Source: Alphaproteobacteria bacterium (GTDB lineage: Bacteria > Pseudomonadota > Alphaproteobacteria > ATCC43930 > CGMCC-115725). From it: a stretch of 5,527 nt of DNA. The position numbers and the translations under genes were made by a program. How positions within the stretch are numbered: the stretch's first letter is position 1; the number at the start of each line of letters is the position of its first letter. The stretch spans positions 1 to 5,527 of the forward strand of contig JASHUX010000452.1 of the NCBI GenBank assembly GCA_030039775.1, read 5' to 3'. This document shows positions 1-5,527 of the stretch, in pieces. Under the pieces are notes generated by a model that did not search any database, was not told the origin of the DNA, and was given only the letters and a program-made list of their open reading frames with translations.

Positions 1-787
1 AGATCGAGCCGAGCGGGCCGTAATCGATGAAGAACTGATCGCCCGCGCGCGCCGGTACGACGCGGGTGAAAGAACCGGCAAGCACCACTTGGCCCTGCTC
101 CAGTGCGACCTCGAACGACGCCAGCTTGTTGGCGAGCCAGGCGATGCCGTTTGCGGGATGGTTCAACACCGCTGCGGCGACGCCGGATTCCTCGATCGCG
201 CCGTTGCGATAGCACAAGCACGCGGCCCAGCGCATATCGATCGCGTCGGGTTTTACCGGCCGCCCGCCCATCACCAGCGCCGCGTTGGCCGCATTGTCGG
301 CGATATTGTCGAGGACGGTGCGCGTTTTGTTGGTCTCGGGATCGACATTTATGGTGCGGAGATCGACGATCTCGACCGTCGGCGTGACGTAGTCCGTCGC
401 CGCGAGCGCATCGAAAATCGTGCAGTTCGGACCTTTGAGGCGCCGCCCCATGATAAACGCGAGCTCACATTCCAGCCGCGGTTCGATGAACCGGTTCGAC
501 GGAATGTCGCCGCCGTCGGGAAAGAACATATCGTCGAGCAGCGCGCCGTAATCCGGCTCCTTGACGTTCGAAATGTTCTGCATCGCTTTCGAGGTCAGAC
601 CGATTTTGTGGCCCAAAATCTTGCGGCCCGACGCTACTTTAAGCGCGACCCAAGCGCGCTGGACTGCATACGCATCCTCCATCGTCAGGCCGGGATATTG
701 CGCGGACGGCGGGCGGATGCGCTGGCGGTTCTTTTCCGCGACATCGAGACGTTGCGCGATGTCGTTGATGGTTCGCTGGTCGAGCAT
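1..787 (-). CDS. hpaH: 2-oxo-hept-4-ene-1,7-dioate hydratase (HpaH/HpcG family), C-terminus cut by window edge
   Basis: This cytoplasmic, metal-dependent enzyme of the MhpD/HpcG hydratase family adds water to 2-oxo-hept-4-ene-1,7-dioate in the homoprotocatechuate meta-cleavage pathway, making the substrate for the HpaI aldolase. Read on the minus strand from ATG at 787, the frame is open for 262 codons to the window edge. It ends in DYGPLGSI, the usual C-terminal motif, so only a few residues are missing (E. coli HpcG is about 267). Visible family marks are GHKIGLTSKAMQ (residues 59-70, conserved Lys61), EPRLECEL with the metal-ligand pair Glu106/Glu108, and Glu139 in TPTVEI, the positions expected for the family's Mg/Mn site. 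GGGAGGAC just upstream (minus strand) is a good ribosome site and fixes the start. The gene is divergent from the FAH-RidA-HpaB operon. A closely related 2-oxopent-4-enoate hydratase activity cannot be excluded, but the match is closer to HpaH. Confidence 0.9.
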   Translation of the reverse strand, partial: MLDQRTINDIAQRLDVAEKNRQRIRPPSAQYPGLTMEDAYAVQRAWVALKVASGRKILGHKIGLTSKAMQNISNVKEPDYGALLDDMFFPDGGDIPSNRFIEPRLECELAFIMGRRLKGPNCTIFDALAATDYVTPTVEIVDLRTINVDPETNKTRTVLDNIADNAANAALVMGGRPVKPDAIDMRWAACLCYRNGAIEESGVAAAVLNHPANGIAWLANKLASFEVALEQGQVVLAGSFTRVVPARAGDQFFIDYGPLGSI

Positions 788-812
788 GGCGTCCTCCCGA
801 AGGATTGCTCGC

Positions 813-870
813 AACACCAATTGTTATTGACCCCTACTATACGGGCATGTTCTGCTTTCACAAACAATTC
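813..870. promoter_or_regulatory. Divergent control region with inverted repeat (candidate operator)
   Basis: The 97-bp gap between the divergent hydratase and FAH genes contains AATTGTT at 819-825 and its exact reverse complement AACAATT at 863-869. The centres are 44 bp apart, roughly four helical turns. The left copy overlaps the palindrome CAATTG (818-823) and a shorter inverted repeat AACA-N5-TGTT (813-825). The two copies flank the candidate minus-strand promoter, and the right copy lies just before the FAH ribosome site. This fits a shared operator for a dimeric repressor; MarR- and GntR-type regulators are common in such pathways. No regulator gene is in the window, so its identity is unknown. 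A plus-strand -10 may be TACTAT at 835-840, but no convincing -35 accompanies it. Confidence 0.4.
836..863 (-). promoter_or_regulatory. Candidate sigma70 promoter for the hydratase gene
   Basis: On the minus strand TTGTGA (plus 858-863) and TATAGT (plus 836-841) are separated by 16 bp, close to the sigma70 consensus. Transcription would begin near 829 and give a leader of about 40 nt carrying the GGGAGG ribosome site of the hydratase. It is inferred from sequence only. Confidence 0.5.
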
Positions 871-884
871 GATGGGAGGGCCGG

Positions 885-1748
885 ATGAGCGTGCTCGATG
901 GACCGCGAACCGAATTGCGCCATGTGATCCATGGCGGCAGCACCTATTGGGCGACTTATGAAAACGGCGAATTGCAGCTCAATGATGGGCGATTGATCCC
1001 TGAGCGCGAGGTTACGTATCTGCCGCCCTGCGTTCCGACCAAGATCATCTGCATCCATATAAATTACATGTCGCGGCTCTATGAATTCACCGGCGCCAAC
1101 AAGCCGCCGGCGACACCGACTTATTTCCAGAAGCCAGTCACCGCGATCAACGCGCATAACGGCGAACTGGTGCGGCCCGAGGGCTATCAGTACCTGAACT
1201 ACGAGGGCGAGGTCGCGGCAATCATCGGCAGGGTGACGCGCAATATCACGTGCGACGAGGTGTGGGATCATCTCGCCGGCTTCGCGCCCGGCAATGACGT
1301 CGGGCTGCAAGATATGCGCGACACCGACGCCGGTTCGATGCTGCGTGTCAAAGGGCCGGATGGATTTTGTCCTGTGGGGCCGGGCATCGTCTCCGGAATC
1401 GACATCCGCAAGCAGACGCTGCGCACCCATCGCAACGGCAAGCTGGCCCAAGAAGGCGCCGTCGCGGACATGCTGTTTCCGATCGACTACATCATCGCTG
1501 ATCTGGCGCGACACATCACGTTGGTGCCCGGCGACGTGGTGATGACCGGCACGCCAGCGAATTCGCGGCCGATGGCAGTGGGCGACCTGATCGAGGTCGA
1601 GGTCACGGGTCTCGGCCGTTTGTCGAACCGGGTGGTCGCCGCGCCGGCGCCGCGGGCGGACGTCGGACATCAACCGACCGACACCGACGCCGTGCGCCGC
1701 GTCGCGCTCGGCAATGACGAGCGCCTGCCGGCGTTTTTGAAGAAATAG
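885..1748 (+). CDS. hpaG: FAH-family decarboxylase/isomerase (HpaG/HpcE-like)
   Basis: This 287-residue protein has a single fumarylacetoacetate hydrolase domain, probably acting on the ring-cleavage product of a homoprotocatechuate-type pathway (5-carboxymethyl-2-oxo-hex-3-ene-1,7-dioate decarboxylase and/or 2-hydroxyhepta-2,4-diene-1,7-dioate isomerase). An N-terminal segment (1-50) leads into the catalytic core (about 51-252). The core shows HINY (58-61), YFQKP with Lys83, the metal-binding pair Glu107/Glu109 in NYEGEVAAIIGR, Asp138 in GNDVGLQDMRDTDAGSM, and the closing motif GDVVMTGTPANSRP (216-229). E. coli HpcE is about 430 residues with two such domains; this protein has one plus a 35-residue tail (253-287). 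GGGAGGG at 874-880 supports the ATG. It is the first gene of a plus-strand operon, 2 bp before the RidA gene. The family is certain; the exact substrate is inferred from the hydratase and HpaB neighbours. Confidence 0.85.
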   Translation: MSVLDGPRTELRHVIHGGSTYWATYENGELQLNDGRLIPEREVTYLPPCVPTKIICIHINYMSRLYEFTGANKPPATPTYFQKPVTAINAHNGELVRPEGYQYLNYEGEVAAIIGRVTRNITCDEVWDHLAGFAPGNDVGLQDMRDTDAGSMLRVKGPDGFCPVGPGIVSGIDIRKQTLRTHRNGKLAQEGAVADMLFPIDYIIADLARHITLVPGDVVMTGTPANSRPMAVGDLIEVEVTGLGRLSNRVVAAPAPRADVGHQPTDTDAVRRVALGNDERLPAFLKK

Positions 1749-1750
1749 TC

Positions 1751-2137
1751 ATGGCGAAACGGCGCAGCATTCACATTGCCGGCTTCAAGCACGGCAATCC
1801 GATTCCCGCCGCGACGCGGCTCGGACCGCTCGTTGTGTCGAGCGTCATCGTCGGACGCGATCCCGCGACCGGCACGCTGCCCGACAGCATCAAGGAGCAG
1901 TGCGTCCATATCTTCACCCACGTCCGCGCGATGCTGGCGGAAGCCGGCGCCAAGCCCGAAGACGTGGTGAAGATGGATTTCTGGGTGCCCGATGCGGCCA
2001 CCGGCCGCGCTGTCGTGAACCAGGAATGGCAGAAAATGTTTCCCGATTTCGCTTCCTGTCCGTCGCGGCACACGCACACGACGGGGAGCGGCAAGAATAT
2101 CCAAGCGACATTCATGGCGTATATCGATCGCGATTAA
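1751..2137 (+). CDS. RidA/YjgF/UK114-family protein
   Basis: This 128-residue protein has the length and layout of RidA-family subunits, which normally form trimers with active sites between subunits. Canonical RidA hydrolyses reactive enamine/imine intermediates; relatives include 2-aminomuconate deaminase of meta-cleavage pathways. Family marks are GPLVVSSVIVGRDPATG (25-41), the helix SIKEQCVHIFTHVRAMLAEAG (46-66), DVVKMDFWVPD (71-81) and the conserved Arg in CPSRHTHT (Arg106, equal to E. coli Arg105). By my hand alignment the C-terminal Glu of canonical RidA (Glu120) is replaced by Thr120, so ordinary imine deaminase activity is doubtful. The ATG lies 2 bp after the FAH stop with only a weak GAAGAAA upstream, which suggests translational coupling. 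It lies between FAH and HpaB, so it probably serves the same pathway. It could be a deaminase for a nitrogen-bearing intermediate, a tautomerase-like helper or a damage-control enzyme; the sequence does not decide. Confidence 0.88.
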   Translation: MAKRRSIHIAGFKHGNPIPAATRLGPLVVSSVIVGRDPATGTLPDSIKEQCVHIFTHVRAMLAEAGAKPEDVVKMDFWVPDAATGRAVVNQEWQKMFPDFASCPSRHTHTTGSGKNIQATFMAYIDRD

Positions 2138-2172
2138 AGGACGATCGGGCGCCGTTCCAGGGAGGGTAACGC

Positions 2173-3615
2173 ATGCCGGCACGCACGGGCGCCGAGTTCC
2201 TTCGCGGCCTTAAGGCTCCGCGCGAGGTGTGGGTCGAAGGCGAGCGAGTCAGCGACGTAACAACGCATCCCGCCTTCAGCGGCGCCGCGCACGCGCTCGC
2301 GGAGGTATTCGATCTGCAGCACCAAGCCGCCGACGTATGCCTGATGCCTGATCCCGAGACCGGTGAGCCAATCAATGTCAGCCACATGCTGCCGCACTCA
2401 AAGGCCGACCTTAAAAAACGGCACAAGGGTCTCGAACGCATCAGCGAATATTCGATGGGCCTGATGGGTCGCACCCCCGACTATATGAACGTCACCTATG
2501 CCGGTTTCGCGGCGCGCGCCGACGAGTGGAGCACACACAGCAACGAGGAAGGCGGCGAAAACCTGGTCAAGTACCAGAAATTTCTGCGTCGCCACGACAT
2601 CAGCCTCACGCACACGATCGTTCATCCGACCATCAACCGCGCCAACGGCGACGTGCCCAAGATCGGCAACACGACGGCGCTCCATAAGGTCGAGAATACG
2701 TCGCACGGTATTTTGGTGCGCGGGTCGCGCGTGCTGGCGACCTTGGCGCCGTTCGCCGACGAAATCGCCGTCTATCCCAATCCCATTCCGCTGCAGCCCG
2801 GCACGGAATCGCATGCGATCTGCTTCAACATTCCGATGAATACGCCGGGCCTAAAATTTCTATGCCGCGACAGTTTCTCGCGCCAGGGCAACAAATTCGA
2901 TTTTCCGCTGTCGAGCCGCTTCGACGAGCAAGACGCGTTCGTCATCTTCGACGATGTCGAAGTGCCGCGCGACCGCATTTTCATCGACGGCAATCTCACG
3001 GTCTACAACTCGGTCATGCAGCGGAGCTGGTGGCCGAACATCATGCAGCAAACCATGATACGCGCGCAAACCAAGCTGGAGTTCGCCTGGGGCTTGGTCA
3101 CACGCATGGCCGAGACGATCAATTCCAGCGCCGCGCATGTCCAGATGATGATGGGCGAAATATGGTGCTTCGCTGAATTCGCGCGCGCCGGGATTCATTC
3201 CGCCGAACAAGGCGCGTTCGAGTACGGCAATGGTGCCTGGTTTCCGGACGAGCGGCCGCTCGCGGCGCTGCGCGCGATGCTCCCGGTGTGGTTTCCGCGC
3301 GTCAACGAGATCATCCGGCTGATCAGCGCACACAATCCGTTCACGGCGCCCAGCGCCGCGCAATTCGCCGACCCGAAACTCCGGCCGTTGATTGACGATT
3401 ATCTCTACGGCGCGGGTGACGTCTCCGCGGAACAGCGCGCGCGACTTTTCCGCCTCGCTTGGGATTTCGCCGGCAGCGCACTCGCTAGCCGCAATGAGCA
3501 ATACGAACGGTTCTATCTCGGCTCGTCGGGCCGCAGCCTACAGGCGACACAGATGTTCGCGCCGCGCGATCGCGCCTATCGCTTGGTCGATCGCTTCCTG
3601 CGCGAAGAGTTCTAA
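2173..3615 (+). CDS. hpaB: HpaB-type flavin-dependent 4-hydroxyphenylacetate 3-monooxygenase, oxygenase component
   Basis: This 480-residue protein is the large subunit of a two-component FAD monooxygenase with an acyl-CoA dehydrogenase-like fold. It uses reduced FAD from a separate reductase (HpaC) to hydroxylate a phenol beside its existing hydroxyl, classically 4-hydroxyphenylacetate to homoprotocatechuate. The length matches the ~480-residue Thermus HpaB. The N-terminal part (1-140) carries GRTPDYMN with Arg100 and Tyr104, at the numbers of known substrate residues. RRHDISLTHTIVHP (139-152) supplies His141, likely the equivalent of the catalytic His142, and starts the middle flavin-binding domain. 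DAFVIFDDVEVPRDRIF (254-270) leads to the C-terminal helical domain, with WWPNIMQQTMIRAQTKLEFA (286-305) and YERFYLGSSGRS (444-455) typical of the family. GGGAGGG at 2160-2166 is a strong ribosome site, unlike the RidA gene upstream. No reductase gene is present. Related oxygenases act on other phenols, so the substrate is provisional. Confidence 0.9.
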   Translation: MPARTGAEFLRGLKAPREVWVEGERVSDVTTHPAFSGAAHALAEVFDLQHQAADVCLMPDPETGEPINVSHMLPHSKADLKKRHKGLERISEYSMGLMGRTPDYMNVTYAGFAARADEWSTHSNEEGGENLVKYQKFLRRHDISLTHTIVHPTINRANGDVPKIGNTTALHKVENTSHGILVRGSRVLATLAPFADEIAVYPNPIPLQPGTESHAICFNIPMNTPGLKFLCRDSFSRQGNKFDFPLSSRFDEQDAFVIFDDVEVPRDRIFIDGNLTVYNSVMQRSWWPNIMQQTMIRAQTKLEFAWGLVTRMAETINSSAAHVQMMMGEIWCFAEFARAGIHSAEQGAFEYGNGAWFPDERPLAALRAMLPVWFPRVNEIIRLISAHNPFTAPSAAQFADPKLRPLIDDYLYGAGDVSAEQRARLFRLAWDFAGSALASRNEQYERFYLGSSGRSLQATQMFAPRDRAYRLVDRFLREEF

Positions 3616-3624
3616 TCGCGGTCG

Positions 3625-5367
3625 TCAAATATCGGCGTAGACGGATCGCTCTGCCTTCGCTCCGGGATGGGTGACGGCGCCCTTCTCGGCGTCACCGACA
3701 TTGCGCGCATAACGCCATAGCACGCCCGAGCCATAATCGGTCTCGCGCGGCTTCCATGCCGCCTTACGCTTCGCCAGTTCGTCGTCGCTGAGCTCGACGG
3801 ACAGGGTCCCTTCGTCCGCGTCCATCGTGATGATGTCGCCGTCGCGCAAAAGGCCGATCGGTCCGCCAACCGCCGCTTCGGGCCCGACATGGCCGATGCA
3901 GAAGCCTCGCGTACCGCCGGAGAACCGCCCATCGGTGATCAACGCAACCTTGTCGCCTGCGCCCTGGCCATAGAGCGCGGCCGTCGTGGACAGCATCTCG
4001 CGCATGCCGGGCCCGCCCCGCGGGCCTTCGTAGCGGATGACCAACACCTCACCGTCCTTGTATTGCCGGTTTTCGACCGCGGTAAAGCAATCTTCCTCGC
4101 GATCGAAGCACCGTGCCGGTCCGCGGAAGCGCCGCGCAATGCCGTGCATACCGGCGACTTTGCAGATCGAGCCTTGCGGCGCGAGGTTGCCTTTGAGCAC
4201 CACCAACCCGCCGTTCGGCGCCAGCGGCGCCGACGTCGTATGCACCACATCCTGATTTTTCGGAACGACCGCGTCGCGGAGGTTCTCCGCAATGGTCTTT
4301 CCGGTAACAGTCAAACAGTCGCCGTGTAGGTAACCACCATCCAACAGCGCCTTCATCAGCACCGGCACGCCGCCCACATCGTGCAAATCCTTCATCACAT
4401 ATTTTCCGCCCGGCTTGAAATCGCCGATATAAGGCGTGGCGGCGAAAATCTTGCCGACCTCGTGAATATCGAAATCGATGCCGGCCTCGTTGGCGATCGC
4501 CGGGAGATGAAGGGCGCCATTGGTCGAGCCTCCCGACGCCGCGACCACCATGGCCGCGTTCTCCAACGCTCTTCGAGTGACGATGTCGCGGGGACGAATC
4601 CGGCGACGAAGCAGATTCATCACCGCCTTTCCCGACGCCTCCGCCCAGGCGTCGCGGGAATCGAACGGCGCCGGTGTGCCGGCCGAGCCGGGCAGCGCCA
4701 AACCAATCGCCTCGGAAACGCAGGCCATGGTGTTGGCCGTGAACTGCCCCGCGCACGACCCGGCGGACGGACAGGCGGCGCATTCGAGTTCATGCAATTC
4801 TTCGTCGGTCATCTTGCCGACGTTATGCATGCCGACGCCTTCGAACACATCGACAATGGTGACGTCACGGCCCTGAAACCGGCCCGGCAGAATCGAACCG
4901 CCATACATGAAAACGGACGGCACGTTGAGGCGCAGCATGGCCATCATCAAACCCGGCAGCGACTTGTCGCAGCCTGCCAATCCAACCAACGCGTCGTAGC
5001 TATGACCGCGCATAGTCAGTTCCACGGAATCGGCGATCACTTCGCGTGAGACCAGCGACGATTTCATGCCCTCATGGCCCATCGCGATGCCGTCGGTGAC
5101 GGTAATGGTCGTGAATTCTCGCGGGGTGCCGCCGGCTTCGGCAACACCGCGCTTCGCCCACTGCGCTTGGCGCGACAGCGAAATATTGCACGGCGCCGCC
5201 TCGTTCCAGGTGCTGCACACGCCGACGATCGGTTGCGCGAGCTGTTCCTCACTGACGCCCATCGCGTAGTAAAAGGCGCGATGCGGCGCGCGTTCCGGAC
5301 CTTCCGTCGTGTGACGGCTCGGCAATTTCGATTTGTCGAACGGGGCGTTGCGTCCGGCCTCCGGCAT
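3625..5367 (-). CDS. ilvD: Dihydroxy-acid dehydratase
   Basis: This 580-residue iron-sulfur enzyme converts 2,3-dihydroxy-isovalerate and 2,3-dihydroxy-3-methylvalerate to the 2-oxo acids of valine, isoleucine, leucine and pantothenate synthesis. Counting from ATG at 5367, cluster-ligand cysteines are Cys60 (NEAAPCN), Cys133 (AGCDKSLPG) and Cys205 ([14 protein letters not shown]). This three-Cys pattern fits the [2Fe-2S] type rather than the E. coli [4Fe-4S] type. Lys135 is the expected carbamylated metal ligand, and Ser483 in TDGRFSGG is the expected catalytic base. Length is normal (about 550-620). An in-frame ATG at 5394 would add nine residues (MPRFRRRFQ), but AGGAG lies 7 nt before 5367 and nothing similar precedes 5394, so 5367 is preferred. 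An extra cysteine, Cys51 in GVCSTWNE, sits near the cluster ligand. The gene converges on hpaB with a 9-bp gap and is probably unrelated to the aromatic pathway. A sugar-acid dehydratase paralogue of the IlvD/Edd family is possible but less likely. Confidence 0.92.
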   Translation of the reverse strand: MPEAGRNAPFDKSKLPSRHTTEGPERAPHRAFYYAMGVSEEQLAQPIVGVCSTWNEAAPCNISLSRQAQWAKRGVAEAGGTPREFTTITVTDGIAMGHEGMKSSLVSREVIADSVELTMRGHSYDALVGLAGCDKSLPGLMMAMLRLNVPSVFMYGGSILPGRFQGRDVTIVDVFEGVGMHNVGKMTDEELHELECAACPSAGSCAGQFTANTMACVSEAIGLALPGSAGTPAPFDSRDAWAEASGKAVMNLLRRRIRPRDIVTRRALENAAMVVAASGGSTNGALHLPAIANEAGIDFDIHEVGKIFAATPYIGDFKPGGKYVMKDLHDVGGVPVLMKALLDGGYLHGDCLTVTGKTIAENLRDAVVPKNQDVVHTTSAPLAPNGGLVVLKGNLAPQGSICKVAGMHGIARRFRGPARCFDREEDCFTAVENRQYKDGEVLVIRYEGPRGGPGMREMLSTTAALYGQGAGDKVALITDGRFSGGTRGFCIGHVGPEAAVGGPIGLLRDGDIITMDADEGTLSVELSDDELAKRKAAWKPRETDYGSGVLWRYARNVGDAEKGAVTHPGAKAERSVYADI

Positions 5368-5374
5368 CTGAAAT

Positions 5375-5379
5375 CTCCT
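5375..5379 (-). promoter_or_regulatory. Ribosome binding site that fixes the ilvD start
   Basis: The minus strand reads AGGAG here, 7 nt before the ATG at 5367. The upstream in-frame ATG at 5394 is preceded by a pyrimidine-rich stretch without a Shine-Dalgarno match, so translation most likely starts at 5367. Confidence 0.75.
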
Positions 5380-5412
5380 GCGGAATCTTGGCATCAGAAA
5401 GTGGGGGCGCGG

Positions 5413-5440
5413 ATTATAGCGCGCGTAATCGCGGTTGAAA
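5413..5440 (-). promoter_or_regulatory. Candidate ilvD promoter
   Basis: On the minus strand a perfect -10 box TATAAT (plus 5413-5418) follows TTTCAA (plus 5435-5440) with a 16-bp spacer. The -35 matches the consensus only partly. The predicted start near 5406 leaves a leader of about 38 nt that includes the AGGAG ribosome site. The -35 lies inside the inverted repeat GGTT-GA-AACC (5433-5442), and GATTA/TAATC (5412-5416 and 5426-5430) brackets the -10 and spacer; either could be a regulator site. The leader is too short for a classical leader-peptide attenuator. Confidence 0.6.
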
Positions 5441-5442
5441 CC

Positions 5443-5527
5443 ACACTGCCGCCGTTTTATGTTCGTTCCGGGGATGGGGTCCCCCGAAACCGCCTGACAT
5501 TCAGGGCTGATGACTCCTACCGCGTGC
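5443..5527. other. Right-edge non-coding stretch
   Basis: No supportable gene was found upstream of the ilvD promoter. The stretch includes a G-rich/C-rich inverted repeat, CGGGG at 5469-5473 and CCCCG at 5482-5486 with an 8-nt loop. It lacks a following T-run on either strand, so it is not called a terminator. Confidence 0.4.

Noticed and set aside
89..961. A 290-codon plus-strand open frame antisense to the hydratase gene and running into the FAH gene
   Set aside because: The opposite strand encodes a clear HpaH with intact catalytic motifs. The antisense product is Arg-rich and low in recognisable motifs, as expected for a shadow frame in GC-rich DNA.
858..2182. Two long minus-strand frames (858-1673 and 1670-2182) that overlap by a few bases like an operon
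   Set aside because: They lie opposite the FAH and RidA genes, show no family motifs and have Arg/His/Asp-rich compositions typical of reverse-complement frames. The apparent overlap is coincidental.
2860..3501. A 213-codon minus-strand frame opposite hpaB
   Set aside because: It is a shadow of the well-supported hpaB coding frame, with no motif and no ribosome site that outweighs it.
4381..5049. A 222-codon plus-strand frame opposite ilvD
   Set aside because: ilvD is unmistakable on the other strand. The product is His/Arg-rich without recognisable domains.
5469..5486. GC-rich hairpin at the right edge as a terminator
   Set aside because: The stem is only five pairs and there is no T-run after it on either strand.
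5368..5527. In-frame upstream extension of ilvD, first to ATG at 5394 and then open to the window edge
   Set aside because: The AGGAG site, the start of homology at [12 protein letters not shown] and a TATAAT promoter at 5413-5418 all point to the start at 5367. The open upstream frame is expected by chance in GC-rich DNA.
5510..5527. ATG at 5510 as the start of a plus-strand gene leaving the window
   Set aside because: Only six codons are visible and no clear ribosome site precedes it, so it cannot be supported.

Overview
The window is GC-rich bacterial DNA with tightly packed, Shine-Dalgarno-led genes and sigma70-like promoters. This style and the protein families suggest a proteobacterium, most likely an alphaproteobacterium. 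No rRNA, tRNA or marker gene is present to confirm this.

Layout. Bases 1-787 (minus strand) hold a nearly complete 2-oxo-hept-4-enedioate (OHED) hydratase of the HpaH/HpcG type, cut by the left window edge. A 97-bp divergent control region (788-884) separates it from a three-gene plus-strand operon. That operon encodes a single-domain fumarylacetoacetate hydrolase (FAH) family protein of the HpaG/HpcE type (885-1748), a RidA/YjgF-family protein (1751-2137) and an HpaB-type flavin-dependent phenol hydroxylase (2173-3615). Facing the operon, with only 9 bp between the stop codons, is an IlvD dihydroxy-acid dehydratase gene (minus strand; start corrected to 5367) with its own promoter near 5413-5440. 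The last ~85 bases hold no supportable gene.

How the genes work together. The first four genes look like part of a meta-cleavage pathway for a hydroxylated aromatic acid, the 4-hydroxyphenylacetate/homoprotocatechuate route being the reference. HpaB would add the second ring hydroxyl. After ring cleavage and oxidation by enzymes not in this window, the FAH protein would decarboxylate/isomerise the tricarboxylic intermediate and the hydratase would add water before aldol cleavage. The window lacks the ring-cleavage dioxygenase, the semialdehyde dehydrogenase, the aldolase, the flavin reductase (HpaC) and any regulator. Some probably lie beyond the left edge. The RidA-like protein is not part of the textbook pathway; its placement between the FAH and HpaB genes is the most interesting feature here. 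IlvD belongs to branched-chain amino acid and pantothenate synthesis and is probably an unrelated neighbour.

No mobile element, CRISPR array, RNA gene or clearly novel system was seen.
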